Positions 59,824 to 64,000 of a stretch of DNA of 64,000 nt are shown here, piece by piece (the first letter of the stretch is position 1; each line of letters starts with the position of its first letter). The notes beneath the pieces are model-generated. The model ran no database searches. It was not told where the DNA came from and saw only the letters and a list, made by a program, of their open reading frames with translations. Position numbers and translations under genes: made by a program. The DNA is from Synechococcus sp. M16CYN. GTDB lineage: Bacteria > Cyanobacteriota > Cyanobacteriia > PCC-6307 > Cyanobiaceae. Location: positions 1,550,001 through 1,614,000 of the forward strand of contig NZ_AP029048.1 of the NCBI RefSeq assembly GCF_040371545.1, given 5' to 3'.

Positions 59824-60651
59824 TCAACCCTTAACACTGTCTCCACTCGAGTTGGGTAGTATAAAGCGCTGCAGAAGAATAAAGAGAGTTAGGACTGGAA
59901 GTATGGATACCACAGACCCTGCTGCAACAATCCGCCAATCGAGCGAAAAAATGCTGGAGAGCTGTTGCAATCCAAGAGGCAAGGTGTAAAGACGTGGATC
60001 GTCCAGGATCACCAATGGCCAAAGGAAATCACTCCAGGTACTTATGAATACAAACATAGCGAGAGTAATTAAATCAGCCCGTGCTGCCGGAATCATCACA
60101 TTCCACCATTCGCCAATGCGTGTACAGCCGTCAATGCGAGCAGTCTCCTCTAAGTCTTTGGGAACACTAAGAAAACTCTGACGCAGCAAATATAACCCAA
60201 AAGCTGTGGCCGCTTGGGGAATAACCAAGGCTAGCAATGTGTTGCGCAACCCTAACTGAACCATCAATAAATACAGCGGAATCATTACCACTTGAAAAGG
60301 AATCAAGATTGTTGCTACTACTAAAGCCAAAACTAAACTCCGTCCTGCAAAATGAAGTCTGGCTAAGGGATAGGCTGCCAAAGAGCAAAACAATAAGTTT
60401 GCGACAACTGCTAAGGAACTCACCACGACGCTATTAATTAAATAAGTGGTTAGCGGATTATCCTGAAAAAGGCGCACATAGGAGTTAACACTCGGTGTTA
60501 CCGGCAACAGTACTGGCGGGTTAGCAAATATATCCTCGGTCGGCCCCTTCAACGATGTGCTCACTAACCAAAGCAACGGCATCAGCATCAACAGGGCCAG
60601 TAAAATAGACAACAACAATTGGACAGTTTTTAGCAAGACATAGCGCTGCAT
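59824..60651 (-). CDS. sugar ABC transporter permease, MalG/GgtD type
   Basis: A 275-residue inner-membrane permease from ATG 60651 (MQRYVLLKTVQLLLSIL); the frame extends 11 codons upstream into leuA. Six hydrophobic helices are visible, and the EAA loop that contacts the ATPase is intact: KDLEETARIDGCTRIGEWW then MIPAARADL. Such permeases work as a pair with a second permease, a binding protein and an ATPase. In marine Synechococcus the closest type transports the osmolyte glucosylglycerol or sugars. No partner gene is in the window. It starts 4 bases after leuA. Confidence 0.85.
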   Translation of the reverse strand: MQRYVLLKTVQLLLSILLALLMLMPLLWLVSTSLKGPTEDIFANPPVLLPVTPSVNSYVRLFQDNPLTTYLINSVVVSSLAVVANLLFCSLAAYPLARLHFAGRSLVLALVVATILIPFQVVMIPLYLLMVQLGLRNTLLALVIPQAATAFGLYLLRQSFLSVPKDLEETARIDGCTRIGEWWNVMIPAARADLITLAMFVFISTWSDFLWPLVILDDPRLYTLPLGLQQLSSIFSLDWRIVAAGSVVSILPVLTLFILLQRFILPNSSGDSVKG

Positions 60652-60655
60652 CCGG

Positions 60656-62278
60656 TCAGAGGGTCGGCTTAGCGCCCAGCACAATGGGATCTTTTTGGGG
60701 ATGCAATGGCCGACGTTTCTGGCCTGCTACTAAACGATTCAGGGCATTCACAAATGCCATAGCTGTTGCCACAACTACGTCTGTATCTGCGGCATGACCA
60801 GAATATAAGGAACTATCATGCCGCAAACGAATGGTAACTTCGCCCATAGCATCAATGCCTTCGGTTACCGATTTCACGGAAAACTCAACCAAGTTATTTG
60901 GAATATCAGCGAGCAAATTCAAGGCATGGCACACTGCGTCAACGGGTCCCGTCCCAACAGCGGAGATGGTGTTCTCACCACCCTCCTCATCCGCTAAAGT
61001 TACCGTAGCTGTCGGCCGTGAGCTGCTACCACAGCTCACCTGTACAAATTTAAGTTGAAAACGGGCCTCTGGCTGTTGTACCTGATCGCTTACAATTGCC
61101 TCAAGATCTCGATCGGTGATCTCGCGTTTGCGATCCGCTAACTCCTTAAATCGAGCAAAGGCTTCATCAAGGTCGTCGCGTGCAAGGCAGTAGCCTAACT
61201 CTTCCAAGCGAGCTCGCATCGCACTCCGACCGCTAAGTTTGCCTAGAGAGATACGACTATCCTTTAAACCTACGGTGCACGCGTCGATAATTTCATAAGT
61301 GAGCCGATTTTTCAGTACTCCATCTTGATGGATGCCCGACTCATGAGCGAAGGCATTAGCCCCCACAATGGCCTTGTTGGGTTGCACCACCATGCCAGTG
61401 AGATTAGAGACCAGCCTTGAAGTTTTAGTGAGTTCTTTCGTGTGCACAGCAGTGAGAGGTGTGGGACTGTTTTCGTTTCGACCTAAGAATGGATTGAAGT
61501 AGCGACGGCGCACATGCATTACCATCACGAGCTCCTCTAATGAGGCATTGCCAGCCCGTTCTCCAATACCGTTGATGGTGCATTCCAGCTGACGTGCACC
61601 GTTTTTAATGGCCTCAAGGAAGTTGGCAACGGCCAACCCGAGGTCATTGTGGCCATGCACAGAAATCACTGCTTCACCAATATTGGAAACATGCTGATTT
61701 ATTCCAGCGATTAAGGTACCGAATTCCGATGGAGTGGTGTATCCAACTGTGTCGGGAATGTTGATTGTAGTAGCACCAGCCGCTATAGCAGCTTCGATTA
61801 CCTCGTAAAGAAACTCTGGATCAGTACGTACAGCGTCTTCACAAGAAAACTCGACGTCTTCAATCAATGAGCGTGCATAGCTGACCATATCAGGAACAAT
61901 TGCAAGTACATCTTTGCGGCTTTTGCACAATTTGTGCTCGAGGTGAATGTCACTGGTAGCGATAAATGTGTGAATCCGTCGCCACGGTGCCGGAGCAACG
62001 GCATCTGCACAAGCCTTGATGTCGGCCCTCGAAGCACGGGCCAAACCGCAAATGATTGGACCGTGCTCACCACCTACCTGCTGAGCAATCCGTTGCACAG
62101 CAGCGAAGTCGCCGGCACTGGCAAAGGGAAAACCTGCCTCTATTACATCAACACCCAGACGCGCCAGCTGTTTGGCAATGGCAAGCTTCTCCTCCAAATT
62201 GAGGCCAGCCCCTGGCGACTGCTCACCATCACGAAGGGTGGTGTCAAAAATCAGAACGCGACCCGGATCTTTTGCCAT
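60656..62278 (-). CDS. leuA: 2-isopropylmalate synthase
   Basis: A 540-residue enzyme that condenses acetyl-CoA with 2-oxoisovalerate, the committed step of leucine synthesis. The HMGL-like barrel begins [19 protein letters not shown], with [18 protein letters not shown] and [18 protein letters not shown]; metal ligands are all present. The C-terminal 150 residues form the leucine-sensing LeuA dimer domain ([16 protein letters not shown]), so feedback inhibition is expected. ATG 62278. It is divergent from the GH57 gene, with 134 bases between starts. Confidence 0.95.
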   Translation of the reverse strand: MAKDPGRVLIFDTTLRDGEQSPGAGLNLEEKLAIAKQLARLGVDVIEAGFPFASAGDFAAVQRIAQQVGGEHGPIICGLARASRADIKACADAVAPAPWRRIHTFIATSDIHLEHKLCKSRKDVLAIVPDMVSYARSLIEDVEFSCEDAVRTDPEFLYEVIEAAIAAGATTINIPDTVGYTTPSEFGTLIAGINQHVSNIGEAVISVHGHNDLGLAVANFLEAIKNGARQLECTINGIGERAGNASLEELVMVMHVRRRYFNPFLGRNENSPTPLTAVHTKELTKTSRLVSNLTGMVVQPNKAIVGANAFAHESGIHQDGVLKNRLTYEIIDACTVGLKDSRISLGKLSGRSAMRARLEELGYCLARDDLDEAFARFKELADRKREITDRDLEAIVSDQVQQPEARFQLKFVQVSCGSSSRPTATVTLADEEGGENTISAVGTGPVDAVCHALNLLADIPNNLVEFSVKSVTEGIDAMGEVTIRLRHDSSLYSGHAADTDVVVATAMAFVNALNRLVAGQKRRPLHPQKDPIVLGAKPTL

Positions 62279-62412
62279 GACGACGCTCCGTCGACAGTTT
62301 TGGTCGAAGTAAGCATTGGATCAACAATCGTAGTCGAGATAGTTCAATTATTCCCAAACACTCGACCATGTACAAGAATCAGACTAGATTTAGCTGCCAC
62401 TCGGGCTGATTT
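62279..62412. promoter_or_regulatory. divergent promoter region of leuA and the GH57 gene
   Basis: 134 bases between two divergent starts must hold both promoters. No operator or leader peptide could be made out. Confidence 0.35.
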
Positions 62413-63990
62413 GTGACCAAAGGCGCTGTCGCCCTGGTTTTGCACGCCCATCTGCCTTACGTCCGTTCGGCGGAGCCTGGGTCTTTGGAGGAAGATTGGT
62501 TTTTTCAGGCTTTGGTTGAGTCTTACCTCCCTTTGCTGGAAACTCTTGAACAAGCGGCTAACGATCCGGTTTGCCAAGCAAAGCTGACAATTAGTCTTTC
62601 ACCCACCCTGCTCACGTTGTTTAGCGCATCGGATTTGAAGCAGCGTTTTCCGATATGGCTGGACCAGCGTCTGAACCTACTACCTAAGGCTGACCCAAGC
62701 CTTAGAAATGCTGCCGACCAATTGGCTTATACATTTCAACGACATTTGGCCTCTTGGATAGCCTGCGCCGGTGATTTGATTGGACGTTTTGCGACACTGC
62801 AATGCCAAGGAGTGGTGGATTTACTCACCTGTGGGGCCACCCACGGTTATCTTCCCCTTTTGCGCCAGCCTCCAGAAGCGGTACGAGGGCAATTACGTAC
62901 ATCAGTGCGCGAACACCAACGCTTGATTGGTGAACGGCCTCTTGGCATCTGGCTACCAGAGTGTGCCTATTACGAAGGACTAGATCATTGGATTCGAGAT
63001 GCTGGGCTTCGCTATGCGGTGCTAGACGCCCATGGCCTGCTTTATGGCCAACCCCGACCACGCTACGGAGTGTATGCACCGATCTGCAGCCGTAAGGGCG
63101 TGGCGTTTTTTGGTCGGGATAGCAAAGCCACACTGCCGGTATGGTCGGCTAGAGACGGCTATCCAGGAGACCCCAACTATCGAGAATTTCATCGAGATTT
63201 GGGGTGGGACTTACCTATTGAACAACTTGCACCCCTGGGACTTAATGAATCACGCCCCCTCAGTCTGAAATTGCATAGAGTCACTAACTATAGTGCACCG
63301 TTAGATAAAAAGCAGCCTTACAATCCTGTTATTGCTGCCGAACGAGTAAAACAACACGCGCTCGAATATCTAAAAGGACGATGTCAACAGCTCGATCAAC
63401 TCGAAACAATTATGGACGTTGCTCCGCTGCTTGTAGCGCCATTTGATGCTGAACTCTTTGGCCATTGGTGGTTTGAAGGACCAGCTTTTTTGGGCGAGTT
63501 ACTATGTCAAAGCCATAAAGAAGGAGTCAGTTTTACTCGACTGTGTGATGTTTTAAACAGCAGTGAGCAATTGCAACTCTGTGATCCTTGTCCATCCAGC
63601 TGGGGACAAGGGGGTTATCACAATTATTGGCTCAACGATAGTAACTCCTGGGTAATTCCTCAATGGGAGAAGGCTGCTGCCGCTATGGTGTTGCGCTGCA
63701 GTCGAGGCGTTGCCCGTGAAACTGATCTAGCTCTACTTAAGCAGGCAGCCCGTGAGCTCCTTCTCGCTCAATCCTCGGATTGGAGCTTTATTCTGCGATC
63801 CGGCACTACCACAAAGTTGGCTAAAAAACGGATCGAGCGTCATCTCGGCCGCTTTTGGCGCTTAATGGATGCTATGGATGGCAATGACATCTTGCCAGGC
63901 GGATGGTTAAAACAGGTTCAAAATGATGACAATATTTTCCCATTAATACAACCTCTAGACTGGAATCAGTTACCAACACAATCAGACTAA
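62413..63990 (+). CDS. GH57 family 1,4-alpha-glucan branching enzyme
   Basis: A 525-residue glycoside hydrolase family 57 protein starting at GTG 62413. The N-terminal VALVLHAHLPYVRS motif, the nucleophile Glu183 in PLGIWLPECAYYEGL and the acid/base Asp345 in VAPFDAELFGHWWFEGP are all intact, and the helical C-terminal domain is present. Members of this subgroup introduce alpha-1,6 branches into glycogen. This would act on the carbon store made by day and used with zwf/opcA by night. Assignment to branching enzyme rather than amylase rests on length and motif spacing. Confidence 0.88.
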   Translation: MTKGAVALVLHAHLPYVRSAEPGSLEEDWFFQALVESYLPLLETLEQAANDPVCQAKLTISLSPTLLTLFSASDLKQRFPIWLDQRLNLLPKADPSLRNAADQLAYTFQRHLASWIACAGDLIGRFATLQCQGVVDLLTCGATHGYLPLLRQPPEAVRGQLRTSVREHQRLIGERPLGIWLPECAYYEGLDHWIRDAGLRYAVLDAHGLLYGQPRPRYGVYAPICSRKGVAFFGRDSKATLPVWSARDGYPGDPNYREFHRDLGWDLPIEQLAPLGLNESRPLSLKLHRVTNYSAPLDKKQPYNPVIAAERVKQHALEYLKGRCQQLDQLETIMDVAPLLVAPFDAELFGHWWFEGPAFLGELLCQSHKEGVSFTRLCDVLNSSEQLQLCDPCPSSWGQGGYHNYWLNDSNSWVIPQWEKAAAAMVLRCSRGVARETDLALLKQAARELLLAQSSDWSFILRSGTTTKLAKKRIERHLGRFWRLMDAMDGNDILPGGWLKQVQNDDNIFPLIQPLDWNQLPTQSD

Positions 63991-64000
63991 TAGCGAGAGA

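Overview
The window looks like the chromosome of an alpha-cyanobacterium of the marine Synechococcus type. Supporting genes are a high-light-inducible protein, a ferredoxin-NADP reductase carrying an N-terminal phycobilisome-linker (CpcD) domain, the KaiB-like kinase SasA, a proteobacterial-type phosphoribulokinase, OpcA with glucose-6-phosphate dehydrogenase, and many families restricted to cyanobacteria (DUF2949, DUF3038/DUF4335, DUF3727, DUF3685). The CpcD domain on PetH suggests a phycobilisome-bearing cell rather than Prochlorococcus. I cannot name the species from the sequence alone.

The striking property of the window is gene loss in place. By my count intact genes cover only about two thirds of the 64 kb. 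The spaces between conserved gene blocks hold recognisable relics: reading frames broken by in-frame stops and frameshifts. The clearest is a complete but dead class I fructose-bisphosphate aldolase beside the intact class II enzyme. This pattern (housekeeping genes intact, accessory genes dissolving, no transposases seen) suggests a lineage undergoing reductive evolution, for example a host-associated or recently bottlenecked Synechococcus. That is inference.

Layout. 1-4.3 kb: end of dapB, a membrane protein, hli, a UbiH-type hydroxylase, DUF2949, DUF3038/DUF4335. 4.3-10.2 kb: a very AT-rich, almost gene-free block with one decayed ORF and a GC-richer islet of two small membrane-protein ORFs. 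10.2-11.1 kb: purS-purQ. 12.2-14.5 kb: class II aldolase and the class I aldolase relic. 14.6-28.4 kb: a dense minus-strand series with a Gfo/Idh oxidoreductase, a secreted protein, accD, prk, leuB, lpxD, proB, a YqeG phosphatase, DUF3727, ruvX, a GNAT protein, a CofE-like protein, a lumenal thioredoxin-fold protein and DUF3685. 28.9-34.7 kb: hisA, a CSP41-like epimerase, a PgsA-type synthase, a CBS protein, a small ORF, a phosphopantetheinyl transferase and a large membrane-anchored protein. 34.7-41.7 kb: sparse, with a DUF296-glutaredoxin fusion, two small proteins, a rhomboid protease and an AhpC/TSA-like protein. 41.7-53.7 kb: a zinc-ribbon protein, pepN, a secreted protein, sasA, tRNA-Glu, an SRPBCC protein, petH, zwf, opcA and cobB. 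53.7-64 kb: relics, DUF212, crtE, folD, a small protein, an orphan sugar ABC permease, leuA and a GH57 branching enzyme.

Functionally the intact genes are mostly core autotrophic metabolism: the Calvin cycle (fba, prk), NADPH supply by day and night (petH, zwf/opcA), fatty acid, lipid and lipid A synthesis (accD, PPTase, pgsA, lpxD), amino acids (dapB, leuA, leuB, proB, hisA), purines (purSQ), cofactors (folD, cobB), isoprenoids (crtE), glycogen branching (GH57) and clock output (sasA).
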